DNA of 62,130 nt from Bacteroidales bacterium (GTDB taxonomy: Bacteria > Bacteroidota > Bacteroidia > Bacteroidales > UBA7960): NCBI GenBank assembly GCA_012521995.1, contig JAAYLH010000062.1, positions 1 to 62,130 of the forward strand. Direction: 5' to 3'. A model generated the notes under the pieces. The model worked only from the letters and a program-made list of their open reading frames with translations, searched no databases and had not been told where the DNA came from. The translations under genes were made by a program, and so were the position numbers. Below, piece after piece: positions 36,829-46,760 of the stretch; the stretch's first letter is position 1; each line of letters starts with the position of its first letter.

Positions 36829-37689
36829 ATGAGATTATTGGTAATTCTTTCAACGATTCTAGTCCTGTTCAGCTCTTGTCAGTCATCAGAAACAGGAGGT
36901 CAAATGCAGGCCGGGTCCGCGAATGGCAGCCTGTTTATCATAGGGGGGGGTAGTCGTCCGGATGCTATGGTACAGCGAATGATTTCCGAATCGGGAGTGG
37001 GGCAGTCAGGCTATATTGTTATCCTGCCCATGGCCAGCAGTGAGCCCGACTCGGCAATCATCTGGTCGTCGCAACAATTTGTGGATAACGGCGTCAGGCG
37101 GATCGTTGGATTTAACTTTCTTCCGGGGATCATTCCTGATGCGGCGAGGCTGGATTCGCTTCAAAAAGCCTCGTTGATCTATATCAGCGGGGGTGATCAA
37201 AACCGTTTTATGGACATTGTAAGGGGAACGCCTATCTTTAACGCCATCCTCGAGGCTTATCGCTCGGGGGCGGTAATTGCAGGAACCAGTGCAGGGGCTG
37301 CCCTGATGACTGGATAAATGATCACAGGGACCGAACTGAAATACCCCGATTACAAACCTACCTTTCGCAGCCTAGAGGCAGATAACTTAGAACTGAAGGA
37401 GGGGCTGGGGTTGATCAGCAATGCCATCGTGGACCAGCATTTTGTTTGGCGCAGCCGACACAACCGTTTGCTGACTGCCATCCTCGAGTATCCCGACATC
37501 CTGGGTATCGGCATTGATGAGGCTACGGCGCTACTGCTTAAAGGAGACTCAGCAGAAGTCATCGGCCTTTCGCAGGTGATGGTATATTCCAACCCCACAG
37601 GGAGCATAAAAAACGTTAATGGTAAACTTGGCGCGAACGGCCTGCGATTGGATGTTTACCTGCCCGGGGAGAAATTCTCACTTAAATAA
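36829..37689 (+). pseudogene. cyanophycinase (peptidase S51), interrupted by in-frame TAA
   Basis: The frame encodes 162 residues, stops at TAA (37315-37317), and continues in the same frame with ATG for 123 more, together the length of one cyanophycinase. The first part has a lipoprotein signal (lipobox FSSC, Cys17), GSLFIIGGGSRPDAMV, LIYISGGDQNRFMDIV and the nucleophile motif AGTSAGAA (Ser154). The second part has MITGTEL, IVDQHFVWRSRHNRLLTAI and GIGIDEATALLL, all conserved in the family. One base change (AAA Lys to TAA) would explain it. It could also be a sequencing error, or two polypeptides by re-initiation at TAAATG. Cyanophycinase cuts the Asp-Arg polymer cyanophycin. Confidence 0.85.
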
Positions 37690-37701
37690 GGCTGCAATTC
37701 A

Positions 37702-39321
37702 ATGCTGAAGAAAGTTCCCCACACCTACGTCATTGTATTTGGCATTATCCTGTTTGCCTCGTTGCTCACCTGGTTTATCCCTCCGGGAAAATACGTGCAG
37801 CAGAAGGTGGTTCGGGACGGGACAGAGAAAACGGAAATGGTATTTTTCTACGAACACAACCTGCCCGATGAATTCCAGCCTGAGAAGCCCAGCCAACCGC
37901 AGACCTGGCAGGTGTTCTCGGCCCTGTTCAATGGCTTTGTGAAACAGTCGGGCATCATCATTTTCATCTTGATGATCGGCGGAGCGTTCTGGATCATGAA
38001 CAAGACCAAGGCCATTGATGTGGGGATATTTGCCTTTCTGCGCTTTACGCGGATGCTGGAAAGCCGAAACATCATGCACCGCAACGTGGTCGACAACATC
38101 ATCATTGTGCTGATCATGGTTATGTTCAGCCTGTTTGGGGCTATCTTCGGAATGAGTGAAGAGACCATTGCCTTCGTCATTATCCTGATACCCTTGGCCA
38201 TCTCCATGGGGTATGACTCCTTAACGGGGGTAAGCATGGTATACCTGGCAGCCCACCTGGGGTTTGCGGGAGCAATCCTCAATCCCTTCACCATAGGCAT
38301 TGCCCAGGGCATTGCCGAAATCCCCCTGTTTTCAGGCTTGGGCTACAGGATCTTCTGCTGGGTGGTGATCAACCTGGTGGGGATCTATTTTGTCCTGCGC
38401 TATGTTGGCAAGATCAGAAAGAACCCCGCCAAATCGATCATGTATGAGGACGATCTTTACTGGAGGAACCGTGACGGGGCCCACAATGCGCAAATTACAT
38501 ATTTCACCCCCAGGATGGCGTGGGTAGTATTTGCCATGATCCTGGCAGTCCTGGCCGCCTTTTCGGTTCTGTACCCCGTTACGGAACTCAGGATCGGGAA
38601 TTCACTGGTTTCCATTGTCATTATCCCGGTATTGACAGTTCTGTTTGCAATCCTCGGCGTTGTTTCCCTGCGCAAATCGGTTCACTTCTTTATCCTACTG
38701 CTGCTGGCCTATACAATTCTCTTCCTGATGGTAGGGGTAATGGGATACGGCTGGTACATCATGGAAATTGCCACCCTGTTTTTTGTCATGGGAATTGCCT
38801 CAGGTATGGCCTACAACTTTACAGCCGACACCATTGCCAAACAATTCCTGGAAGGCGTTAAGGATATTCTGACTGCGGCAATAATTGTAGGCCTGGCCAG
38901 GGGCATCATTGTCATTCTGGAGGACGGGGGCATCGTGGACTCGCTGCTTTACGGCATGTCGAAAGCCATGGTGAATTTTGGGGACATCGCTTCTATTGGC
39001 GTGATGTATGTGATCCAAACCCTGATCAACATTGTGATCCCCTCGGGTTCAGCCAAAGCAGCCATTACCATGCCCATCATGGCACCTTTCAGCGATCTGA
39101 TCGGCATTTCGCGCCAGGCCACCGTGATGGCATTCCAGTTTGGTGACGGATTTACCAATATGATCACCCCTACCTCCGGGGTGTTGATCGCCGTGCTGGG
39201 CGTGGCCAAGATTCCCTATGACAAATGGGTACGGTGGATCTGGCCCCTGATTGTCACCGTGGTGATTCTTGGCTTCTTACTGCTGATTCCCACCGTTACG
39301 ATGAAGCTCAGCGGCTTTTAA
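37702..39321 (+). CDS. YfcC-family membrane carrier
   Basis: A 539-residue transporter with about 12-13 membrane segments. FIPPGKY near the start, GIFGMSEETIAF-type phrase (GAIFGMSEETIAFVIILIPL), HLGFAGAILNPFTIGIAQGIAEIPLFSG and NIVIPSGSAKAAITMPIMAP are typical of the YfcC/ArcD-like family (C4-dicarboxylate or basic amino-acid exchange). It starts 12 bases after the cyanophycinase frame, so the two are one operon; uptake of Arg/Asp products is a reasonable inference. Confidence 0.88.
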   Translation: MLKKVPHTYVIVFGIILFASLLTWFIPPGKYVQQKVVRDGTEKTEMVFFYEHNLPDEFQPEKPSQPQTWQVFSALFNGFVKQSGIIIFILMIGGAFWIMNKTKAIDVGIFAFLRFTRMLESRNIMHRNVVDNIIIVLIMVMFSLFGAIFGMSEETIAFVIILIPLAISMGYDSLTGVSMVYLAAHLGFAGAILNPFTIGIAQGIAEIPLFSGLGYRIFCWVVINLVGIYFVLRYVGKIRKNPAKSIMYEDDLYWRNRDGAHNAQITYFTPRMAWVVFAMILAVLAAFSVLYPVTELRIGNSLVSIVIIPVLTVLFAILGVVSLRKSVHFFILLLLAYTILFLMVGVMGYGWYIMEIATLFFVMGIASGMAYNFTADTIAKQFLEGVKDILTAAIIVGLARGIIVILEDGGIVDSLLYGMSKAMVNFGDIASIGVMYVIQTLINIVIPSGSAKAAITMPIMAPFSDLIGISRQATVMAFQFGDGFTNMITPTSGVLIAVLGVAKIPYDKWVRWIWPLIVTVVILGFLLLIPTVTMKLSGF

Positions 39322-39326
39322 GACCT

Positions 39327-40187
39327 TTATTCAATTTCGATTACCAGATACTTAGAGGCACTCCAGAATTTTTCAGGATCCAGGATAACGAGATAGGTCA
39401 CCTCATCCTCAGTGCGATACTCCCAGGTTCCTTCGGGATGCGGGGTGATGAAAATGGGGTTGAGCCCGGCTACGGTAATTTCACGCGTCTGGGTAATGTC
39501 GACCCTGGTGAAATTGGAGTGGTCAAAATCTGAGTTCAGCCTGTTGGTGCGTCCTATGCCCAGGAATCCCCCTTCGCGGGTGATGATCCCCCAATCACGC
39601 AGTTCACGGCGTGAGCCCATTGTATAAAAGGCGGTGTTCATTTCGGAGACTTTCTCTTCAATGATTTGTTCACGCTGCCTTGCGACCTCCTGCAGGGTGT
39701 CCAGGGTGGCGGTTAGATAATCGACCTGCAGATTCGTACGGCCCAACTCTTCACGCAGAGTTGAGATCTCCACTTCCTTTTCCTCGATTTGCTCATTGAG
39801 GCGGGTAACCATTTTTTCAAACTCAGCCACCTTCACATTGGAGTTGCGGATGTCACGATTCAGGCGATTGATGAGCTGACGGTTTTTCTCCATCAGTTCA
39901 CCGATCATGCGAATATCATTGTTGATATTATCCATCATATCGCTGTTCCCCTCGAGGTTGTCTTGGGTCCCCTCTGAAATGATGTTTTCCTTTTCCTTGA
40001 TCAGGGCAAGGTTTTCTTCAATTTCATTCAATGATGCAAAAAAGTCGTTAAAGGTATCGTCCTTGGTAGTCAGCTGATCCTTCAACTCCAGGTTTTCCTG
40101 CTGCAGGCGTTCCACTTCTTCCTGCACATTCTGGGTACAAGAGGAAAACAGGAATGCAACAATGGCAAGCAATATGATCCTTTTCAT
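39327..40187 (-). CDS. coiled-coil lipoprotein of unknown function
   Basis: A 286-residue lipoprotein (lipobox FSSC, Cys17). Residues about 20-180 form a long heptad-type coiled coil (VEERLQ-type repeats, LQQENLELKDQL, ISTLREELGRTNLQVDYL). A compact C-terminal domain of about 100 residues follows, beginning NTAFYTMGSRRELRDWGIITREGG and containing strands such as VTYLVILDPEKFW. I do not recognise a named family. TACTTTTG on the minus strand at 40233-40226 may be its -7 box. Probably anchored in the envelope. Confidence 0.8.
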   Translation of the reverse strand: MKRIILLAIVAFLFSSCTQNVQEEVERLQQENLELKDQLTTKDDTFNDFFASLNEIEENLALIKEKENIISEGTQDNLEGNSDMMDNINNDIRMIGELMEKNRQLINRLNRDIRNSNVKVAEFEKMVTRLNEQIEEKEVEISTLREELGRTNLQVDYLTATLDTLQEVARQREQIIEEKVSEMNTAFYTMGSRRELRDWGIITREGGFLGIGRTNRLNSDFDHSNFTRVDITQTREITVAGLNPIFITPHPEGTWEYRTEDEVTYLVILDPEKFWSASKYLVIEIE

Positions 40188-40341
40188 AATAATCTGGTTT
40201 TAGGTTGTTAAGGCAATTGAATGTGCAAAAGTACTATCATTAACCATGTTTTTTACATAACGAAAAAACAAAAATTAAATTGCCGGGAAAAGCGATTTGT
40301 AAACAGGAAAGATCCTGATTAGTAACAGGATAAGGGGAAGA

Positions 40342-41469
40342 CTATAAACAATGTGACATGCAATCCCACATGCGTAATGCAGTCTTATCCCAGGAGAAGC
40401 GCTCACGCACCACCTTGCCATTTTCAACAAGCTGGTTTCTAAGCTTCTGGTCACCGACGATATCCTGCATGGCACGGGTAATTTGCCCCACCTGGTGGGG
40501 GTCAACAAGCAGGGCTGCATTGCCGGCTACTTCAGGCATACTGGTGACATTGGAAGAGATTACAGGCACCTCCGAATGCATGGCCTCGATGATTGGAATT
40601 CCAAAGCCTTCGAAAAAAGAGACCAGCAGCAGGGCCTGTGATGAGCCCACCACCCGGCTCAGCTGATGGTTATACAACCTGCCCACAAATAAAACATCGT
40701 CCATAAAAGCCATTGAATTAAGCAATTTCTGGAGGCCATTGGATCCAAACATATGCTCGCCGATGATGACAAGCTTGTGCTTTTCTTTATCTGTCTTTTT
40801 AAAGGCTTCAAAAGCCAGGAGCATATTGTCGATGTTCTTCCTTTTATGGAGCGATCCCACGTAAACAAAATAAGGACAACCGCCCGTAAACTCCCTGCGG
40901 GTTTCTTCGGCAACAGCGGCGCTGACGGGCTTAAAGGCTTCATTGACGCCATTGTAGACCACTTCAATCTTGTCGGAGGGATAGGCAAATGTTTTGGCTA
41001 TATCTGCCCTGGAATATTCGGATACGGTGGCAATCCGGCAGGCCTTCCCGGCAAAGCGCGGAAAGCGTGCCCGGTAGTATTTGCTGCTCAGCCAGGGCAG
41101 GTAATCGGGATTATGGATAAAATTCAGATCGTGAAAGACGGGTATCTGCGGCCCATCCCAGCTTAGCGACAGCATGCCGTCGGGCGAGATAAACAAGTCG
41201 GGCTTTATCTTGTTGAAATAGGCAGGCAGGGCTTTCTCGAAGAAGAGATAATAGAGGATCGGATGCCTGGCCTGGGGAAACAAAACCACAGGCTTGATGT
41301 TATCGGAAAAGACAAACTCCTGATGGTAGGGCCGATCGAAAATAAAATGGAATTCCACTTCAGGATGGTTCAGGGCAATGCGCTTGAAGGTTTGATAGGT
41401 AAACCATCCAATGCCTTCCAGCCTTCCCGGGAGGAGTAAGCGGGTATTTATGGCGACCTTAAGACTCAC
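40342..41469 (-). CDS. glycosyltransferase family 4
   Basis: A 375-residue retaining GT-B glycosyltransferase. The C-terminal half has FVYVGSLHKRKNIDNMLLAF and the EX7E motif in SFFEGFGIPIIEAM, with EVPVISSNVTSMPEVAG after it. The N-terminal half begins VAINTRLLLPGRLEGIGWFTY. There is no ATG; the GTG at 41469 (SLKVAINT follows) is the best start, with a TTG at 41502 as the alternative. Product is probably a polysaccharide or glycoprotein glycan; the sugar cannot be told. Confidence 0.88.
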   Translation of the reverse strand: MSLKVAINTRLLLPGRLEGIGWFTYQTFKRIALNHPEVEFHFIFDRPYHQEFVFSDNIKPVVLFPQARHPILYYLFFEKALPAYFNKIKPDLFISPDGMLSLSWDGPQIPVFHDLNFIHNPDYLPWLSSKYYRARFPRFAGKACRIATVSEYSRADIAKTFAYPSDKIEVVYNGVNEAFKPVSAAVAEETRREFTGGCPYFVYVGSLHKRKNIDNMLLAFEAFKKTDKEKHKLVIIGEHMFGSNGLQKLLNSMAFMDDVLFVGRLYNHQLSRVVGSSQALLLVSFFEGFGIPIIEAMHSEVPVISSNVTSMPEVAGNAALLVDPHQVGQITRAMQDIVGDQKLRNQLVENGKVVRERFSWDKTALRMWDCMSHCL

Positions 41470-41635
41470 AACCAAAATATTTGATCCTAAACATTCAATC
41501 AAGCCCTGTCAAAAGGCCATGGAAGAAACGGGACCCCAAAAATAGCTTTAACTTTGAATGTTTCAAAATAAACTTTTGATGCGCTGAAAAACAGAAGATG
41601 AGGTGCCGGAATTTAGCAAATACCCGTTTATTTGT

Positions 41636-41643
41636 TAATTTTG
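41636..41643 (+). promoter_or_regulatory. -7 box of the aldolase gene
   Basis: TAATTTTG at 41636-41643 matches the Bacteroidota -7 consensus. TTTAG near 41612-41616 stands where the TTG would be, so the -33 element is imperfect. Confidence 0.5.
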
Positions 41644-41685
41644 AAAGAGAATTCACTTGAACATTTATCAAAAACAGATACAAGA

Positions 41686-42768
41686 ATGATGTCAGCAAAA
41701 TTATTGAGCCATATCGAGCCGGGGGTAATCACCGGCCGCGACGTACAGGAGCTTTTCCGCATTGCCAAAGAGCACAACTTTGCCCTTCCGGCAGTAAACG
41801 TAATTGGAACCAACTCAGTGAACGCAGTGCTTGAGGTGGCTAGGGATGTTAACTCACCTGTCATCATCCAGTTCTCCAATGGAGGCGCTCATTTCTATGC
41901 AGGGAAAACCCTTCCCAACGACAACCAGAAGGCAGCCATTTCAGGCGCCATTTCAGGGGCCAGGCACATTGAGCTGATGGCCAAAGCATATGGGGTGCGG
42001 GTAATCCTGCATACCGACCATGCCGCCAAGAAACTCCTTCCCTGGATCGACGGCCTGCTGGATGCCAGCGAACAAAACTTCAAGACATTGGGCAAACCGC
42101 TGTACAGCTCTCATATGCTTGACCTCTCAGAAGAAAGCCTGGAAGACAACATCGAAATCAGCAAGCGTTACCTGCAAAGAATGAAAAAATTGGGGATGAC
42201 CCTCGAAGTAGAACTTGGGGTTACAGGAGGCGAAGAAGACGGCGTGGATAACACCGGCGTAGAAAGCTCAAGGCTTTACACCCAGCCTGAAGAAGTGGCC
42301 CGGATGTATCAGGCCCTGATGGAAGTATCAGACCAGTTTACTATAGCTGCTTCCTTTGGCAACGTACACGGGGTATATAAGCCCGGCAACGTAAAACTTG
42401 AGCCCGTCATCCTGAAAAACTCACAGGAGTATATCAGAAAGCATTTCCAGACTGGTGAGAAACCTGTAAGCTTTGTCTTCCATGGTGGAAGCGGTTCTTC
42501 CAGGGAAGAAATCAGGGAAGCCATCAGCTACGGTGTGGTGAAGATGAACATTGACACCGACACCCAATGGGCATTCTGGGAAGGCATCAAGAATTACTAC
42601 AAGAAAAATGAAGGTTACCTCCAGGGCCAGATTGGCAATCCCGAAGGTGAAGACAAGCCCAACAAAAAATTCTACGATCCAAGGGCGTGGTTACGCAAAG
42701 GAGAAGAGAGCATGCGCGACCGCCTGAAAATCGCCTTTGAAGACCTTAACTCGCTCGACCGCAATTAA
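41686..42768 (+). CDS. fbaA: class II fructose-bisphosphate aldolase
   Basis: A 360-residue zinc aldolase that splits fructose 1,6-bisphosphate in glycolysis. Zn/active-site segments: VILHTDHAAKKLLPW (Asp and His), LEVELGVTGGEEDGVDN, ASFGNVHGVYKPGNVKL (His), VFHGGSGSS (His) and VKMNIDTDTQWAF. The length and these motifs match the E. coli FbaA subclass. Two adjacent ATGs (41686, 41689) could start it. It converges on the SPOR gene. Confidence 0.96.
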   Translation: MMSAKLLSHIEPGVITGRDVQELFRIAKEHNFALPAVNVIGTNSVNAVLEVARDVNSPVIIQFSNGGAHFYAGKTLPNDNQKAAISGAISGARHIELMAKAYGVRVILHTDHAAKKLLPWIDGLLDASEQNFKTLGKPLYSSHMLDLSEESLEDNIEISKRYLQRMKKLGMTLEVELGVTGGEEDGVDNTGVESSRLYTQPEEVARMYQALMEVSDQFTIAASFGNVHGVYKPGNVKLEPVILKNSQEYIRKHFQTGEKPVSFVFHGGSGSSREEIREAISYGVVKMNIDTDTQWAFWEGIKNYYKKNEGYLQGQIGNPEGEDKPNKKFYDPRAWLRKGEESMRDRLKIAFEDLNSLDRN

Positions 42769-42799
42769 AGGCAACGGCTTGAAAGAACCTTAAAACAGA

Positions 42800-43228
42800 T
42801 TACTCAAAGCCAGGGTATTCGATCCGGTCTACAACAATGTAGGCCGATCTGTATTCCCTGGCTATTTTTTCAAGAAAACGACGGGCATCAAGGCGGGTCC
42901 TGAAATTCCCCACCCTCAGCTTAAAATCGGGAGCATCGTAAATGATGTAGGATTCCACTCCGGGAAATTTGGAGTCGAAATCTGCCTTTCGCCTTTGCGT
43001 CCTAAGTTTCGACTGGTTCCCTGAATCAGAATAAATCTGTACGCGGTAACCATTGATTCCTCGTTCGCGCGTAACAACTTCCTTGTGTGCATCCAGCAAA
43101 AGACTGATGCGGGCATCCTGACGGATATCCAACTGAAGCTGGCGTGGCTCTTCAACAGGCTCAGTGGCTGGCTGAGACCAGCCATTTATTGCCAGGATAA
43201 AGAAAAAAAGACACAAAAAAATCCTCAT
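42800..43228 (-). CDS. SPOR-domain-like secreted protein
   Basis: A 142-residue protein with a signal peptide (MRIFLCLFFFILAINGWSQ) and a C-terminal SPOR-type domain (GYRVQIYSDSGNQSKLRTQR, then FKLRVGNFRTRLDARRFLEKI). SPOR domains bind denuded peptidoglycan glycan strands. AAAGGA about eight bases before the ATG at 43228 supports this start; a longer form from 43258 would spoil the signal peptide less than it seems, so it is not excluded. It lies 76 bases downstream of proS on the same strand. Confidence 0.82.
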   Translation of the reverse strand: MRIFLCLFFFILAINGWSQPATEPVEEPRQLQLDIRQDARISLLLDAHKEVVTRERGINGYRVQIYSDSGNQSKLRTQRRKADFDSKFPGVESYIIYDAPDFKLRVGNFRTRLDARRFLEKIAREYRSAYIVVDRIEYPGFE

Positions 43229-43304
43229 GGGAAATCCTTTTCTTTTCAAAACGATCATTTTTATCCTATCAAAATCAATACCAAAATTATTAAAGCTAAA
43301 AGCC

Positions 43305-44780
43305 TTAATAAGCCCGGGCAAAAACCACCCGTTGTGAAGAAGGCTTCCCTGTAAAAATACACTTGCCTTCTTCGGGGATGTTGTTTAGGGGAATCAGGCG
43401 AATCGTTGCTTTGGTTTCCTCCTTGATCTTTTGTTCCGTTTCAGCCGTCCCATCCCAGTGGGCGAGGATAAATCCACCCTTGTTGTCAAGGATATCGATA
43501 AACTCATCCCAGGTGTCGGCTTTATAGGTGCTGCGCTCGCGGAATTCCAGGGCTTTACGGTATAGATTTTCCTGAATATCGTTCAGCATTTTCTCAATGG
43601 TCTGTTCAATACCTTTCATTTGGATAATTTCCTTTTGCAGGGTATCGCGGCGTGCCAATTCAAGGGTGCCGTTCTCCACATCGCGCGGTCCAATGGCAAT
43701 GCGCACAGGAACGCCTTTAAATTCGTATTCGTTGAATTTCCAGCCAGGCTTATAGGTGTCGCGGTCATCGAGCTTGACAGAGATCCCCGCTTTCTGCAAC
43801 TGCCGTTGGATCTCGCGTGCCTTTTCAACAACCAGGTTCTGTTGATCAGCGCTTTTGTAAATGGGCACGATCACCACCTGGTTGGGTGCAAGCTTAGGAG
43901 GCAGCACCAGGCCGTGGTCATCAGAGTGGGCCATGATCAATGCGCCCACCAGGCGGGTTGATACCCCCCAGGAGGTGGCCCAGACGTGTTCGAGGGTGCC
44001 TTCCTGGCTGGCAAACTTCACATCAAAAGCTTTCGCGAAGTTCTGCCCCAGGAAATGGGATGTGCCTGCCTGCAAGGCTTTCCCGTCCTGCATCAGGGCT
44101 TCAATGCAGTATGTCTCAACAGCGCCTGCAAAACGCTCATTGGCCGATTTGGTGCCCTTCAAAACGGGAATGGCCATGAAGTTCTCAGCAAAATCAGCAT
44201 ATACATCCAGCATGCGTTCGGTCTCCTCCACGGCTTCCTCGCGCGTGGCATGCGCTGTATGTCCCTCCTGCCACAGAAATTCAGCCGTACGCAAAAACAT
44301 GCGGGTCCGCATTTCCCAGCGAACTACGTTTGCCCACTGGTTGATCAAAATGGGCAAGTCACGGTACGACTGCACCCAGTTCCGATAGGTGTCCCAGATG
44401 ATGGTCTCCGAAGTAGGCCTGACGATCAGCTCTTCCTCCAGCTTAGCATCCTCATCAACGACGATCCCTTTTCCGTCAGGGTCATTTTTCAGGCGATAAT
44501 GGGTAACCACAGCACATTCCTTTGCAAAACCTTCAACGTGGGCAGCTTCTTTGCTGAAAAATGACTTTGGTATGAAAATTGGAAAATAAGCATTGGAATG
44601 GCCTGTGTCTTTAAACATCTTGTCCAATGCGGCCTGCATTTTCTCCCAGATGGCATAGCCATAGGGCTTGATTACCATGCAGCCCCTGACGGCAGAATTC
44701 TCTGCCAGGCCAGCCCGCTGAACAATATCGTTGTACCATTTAGAATAATTCTCTTCGCGTGTTGAAAAATCTTTTGCCAT
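43305..44780 (-). CDS. proS: prolyl-tRNA synthetase (eukaryote/archaea-like type)
   Basis: A 491-residue class II synthetase of the short, archaeal/eukaryotic-like form without the bacterial editing insertion. Motifs: [31 protein letters not shown] (motif 1-2 region), [24 protein letters not shown] (motif 2), [16 protein letters not shown] and [23 protein letters not shown] (motif 3). It ends in the Tyr typical of this type (FARAY). It is the usual ProRS form in Bacteroidota. Confidence 0.96.
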   Translation of the reverse strand: MAKDFSTREENYSKWYNDIVQRAGLAENSAVRGCMVIKPYGYAIWEKMQAALDKMFKDTGHSNAYFPIFIPKSFFSKEAAHVEGFAKECAVVTHYRLKNDPDGKGIVVDEDAKLEEELIVRPTSETIIWDTYRNWVQSYRDLPILINQWANVVRWEMRTRMFLRTAEFLWQEGHTAHATREEAVEETERMLDVYADFAENFMAIPVLKGTKSANERFAGAVETYCIEALMQDGKALQAGTSHFLGQNFAKAFDVKFASQEGTLEHVWATSWGVSTRLVGALIMAHSDDHGLVLPPKLAPNQVVIVPIYKSADQQNLVVEKAREIQRQLQKAGISVKLDDRDTYKPGWKFNEYEFKGVPVRIAIGPRDVENGTLELARRDTLQKEIIQMKGIEQTIEKMLNDIQENLYRKALEFRERSTYKADTWDEFIDILDNKGGFILAHWDGTAETEQKIKEETKATIRLIPLNNIPEEGKCIFTGKPSSQRVVFARAY

Positions 44781-44868
44781 TGACGTCTTTGGTATAATAT
44801 TTGCATTAATTATCAGGTGATAAACGCGGCAAATTTAAGAAAAAACCACGAACATTGACTTTACTTAT

Positions 44869-44876
44869 TAACTTTG
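44869..44876 (+). promoter_or_regulatory. -7 box of the Tyr-rich lipoprotein gene
   Basis: TAACTTTG at 44869-44876 fits the -7 consensus; no TTG lies 19-20 bases upstream. An AAGGAGG Shine-Dalgarno follows at 44892-44898. Confidence 0.45.
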
Positions 44877-44906
44877 TCCATAACCACAAGCAAGGAGGAA
44901 TTCATT

Positions 44907-46721
44907 ATGAAACCAATTTTTAAACTTCTGATCGTCATCTCGGTCGCCCTGGCAGGTTGTTCTTCTACTTACCAGGCAGCCAATGTATATGATGACATTT
45001 ATTACGTCCCCAGGGATCACCAAACTGCTACAGCCCACCAGCAGGCTACCCCGGTGGATGTTACCGAGGTCTCCCAAAATGACCAGCAAACCTATTACGA
45101 CAATAGCAACCAGGGCCAGGGTTATGAACAACCCACCGGAGAATACTATTACCAGGATGAGTATGAACAATACGAAGCTCAGCCCACTGCTTCCGAAACC
45201 TATTACGACGCGGATGGCAACACCTACGTCAACAACTATTATTACGACGACTATTACGATTATTCGTATTCCGCAAGGATTCGCCGTTTCCACAGCCCAA
45301 GCTATTCTAACTGGGCCTATTACGACCCATGGTATACAAATATGTACTGGTATACCTACGACCCATTCTACTACGGCGTAAGCATTTACCTGGGATATGG
45401 CTCCCTGGGCTTCCACTATCCGGGATACATGATGTATAACCCCAGTTTTTACTGGTATTCCTGGAGCTCACCCTTCTATTACTACAGCAGCCCCTGGAGT
45501 TGGTATGGCTGGAATTCATGGAGTTATTACCCTGGCTATTACAGCCCTTGGGGTTACAGCTACTGGTCAGGTTACAATGCCGGATTCTATTCGGGCTATT
45601 ACCACGGCTATTACAGCAACCCCTACAACTACCACTACTATTACAACAGCTACGACCGCAGCAACTATTACTATGGTCACCGCGATTCCAGCGGTGGTGG
45701 TGTAGCCGATGGAACGGGGAGAGGAGCAGGGCGTCCTTCAACCCTGGCAGAAATGTATGAGAACACCCGCGACGTAACCCGGAGCCGCAATTCGGAAACC
45801 GCTCCTGATACACGTTCAGGCCGTGATAACGTTTCGCGCGAGACAGCCCGTCCTGCTGCAACGCCCGGAGTAAGTCGCGATGAAACCCGGCCTGCCCAGG
45901 CTCAGCCAGCCAGAAATGCCACCGGAACAACTCAACCAGGCTCCCGCCCGACCCAGGCAAGCCCGCAAAGAGAAGCCAGACCTGCACAGCCTGCTGAAAC
46001 CAGGCCTCAGACCAGCCCGCAAAGGCAAGAGCCCCAGCAAACCCGTCCAACCCAACCTCAGCAACCTGCCAGAACCCCTGCCGTTAGACCCCAGGCCCAG
46101 CCCCAATCGCGGCCTGCAACGACTCAGCCCACCAGGCCTACCGAGCCCCAGCGGCCCGCCTCAAACAATCAAAGCCCGAACCGCTCTGATTACCAGCGAA
46201 GCCAAAGCGAGCGTTACCAGAGACCTCAGCAGGCACCCATAAACAGTCAGCGGGAAGCCAATGACCCAAATTATACCCGCCCTCGGACCTATACTTCTCC
46301 CAGTTATCAGCAACCCAAAACCAACCAGGAGTATAGCCGTCCGCAATCAGGAAATACGCCTTCATCGGCAAGGCCTGCCCAGGAAAACAGGCAGCCGGTA
46401 AGGCCAGCACCCCAAATGGTACGTCCGCAAACCAGGCCGCAAAGCCAGCCCGCACCTACCCAGCAGCGCACCCAGCCTTCAAGGCAGCCCAGCGGGCAAC
46501 CCTCATATACGCCCCCTGCCCGCCAACAGGCACCCGCCAGAACAGCACCCAGCCCGCAAAGGTCACCTTCACGCAGTAGTGGAGTGTCGTCCTCACCCAG
46601 CAGGAGCAGCTCACCTTCGGTATCCCCTTCCAGAAGTTCAGGGGGAAGCAGCAGCTCACCCTCAAGAGGCTCGGGCAACAGCTCTTCATCCAGCCGGGGC
46701 AGCAGTGGAGGCCGACGCTGA
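44907..46721 (+). CDS. lipoprotein with Tyr-rich and Pro/Arg-rich halves
   Basis: A 604-residue lipoprotein (lipobox LAGC, Cys18). Residues about 75-275 are extremely rich in Tyr, Trp, Ser and Gly (for example SPFYYYSSPWSWYGWNSW). Residues about 290-560 are low-complexity Pro/Arg/Gln/Thr sequence (RPTQASPQREARPAQ type), and the end is Ser/Gly/Arg-rich. I know no enzyme domain in it. The AAGGAGG nine bases before the ATG decides the start over an ATG at 44874. Probably a disordered outer-membrane or surface protein; no function can be given. Confidence 0.82.
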   Translation: MKPIFKLLIVISVALAGCSSTYQAANVYDDIYYVPRDHQTATAHQQATPVDVTEVSQNDQQTYYDNSNQGQGYEQPTGEYYYQDEYEQYEAQPTASETYYDADGNTYVNNYYYDDYYDYSYSARIRRFHSPSYSNWAYYDPWYTNMYWYTYDPFYYGVSIYLGYGSLGFHYPGYMMYNPSFYWYSWSSPFYYYSSPWSWYGWNSWSYYPGYYSPWGYSYWSGYNAGFYSGYYHGYYSNPYNYHYYYNSYDRSNYYYGHRDSSGGGVADGTGRGAGRPSTLAEMYENTRDVTRSRNSETAPDTRSGRDNVSRETARPAATPGVSRDETRPAQAQPARNATGTTQPGSRPTQASPQREARPAQPAETRPQTSPQRQEPQQTRPTQPQQPARTPAVRPQAQPQSRPATTQPTRPTEPQRPASNNQSPNRSDYQRSQSERYQRPQQAPINSQREANDPNYTRPRTYTSPSYQQPKTNQEYSRPQSGNTPSSARPAQENRQPVRPAPQMVRPQTRPQSQPAPTQQRTQPSRQPSGQPSYTPPARQQAPARTAPSPQRSPSRSSGVSSSPSRSSSPSVSPSRSSGGSSSSPSRGSGNSSSSSRGSSGGRR

Positions 46722-46760
46722 TCTCTTAACGAATAATAATTTCTCCTTGAATAACATACC

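Noticed and set aside
45307-46050. Minus-strand frame rich in Ser, Arg and Cys inside the Tyr-rich lipoprotein gene
   Set aside because: It merely reads the complement of the low-complexity codons of the real lipoprotein.
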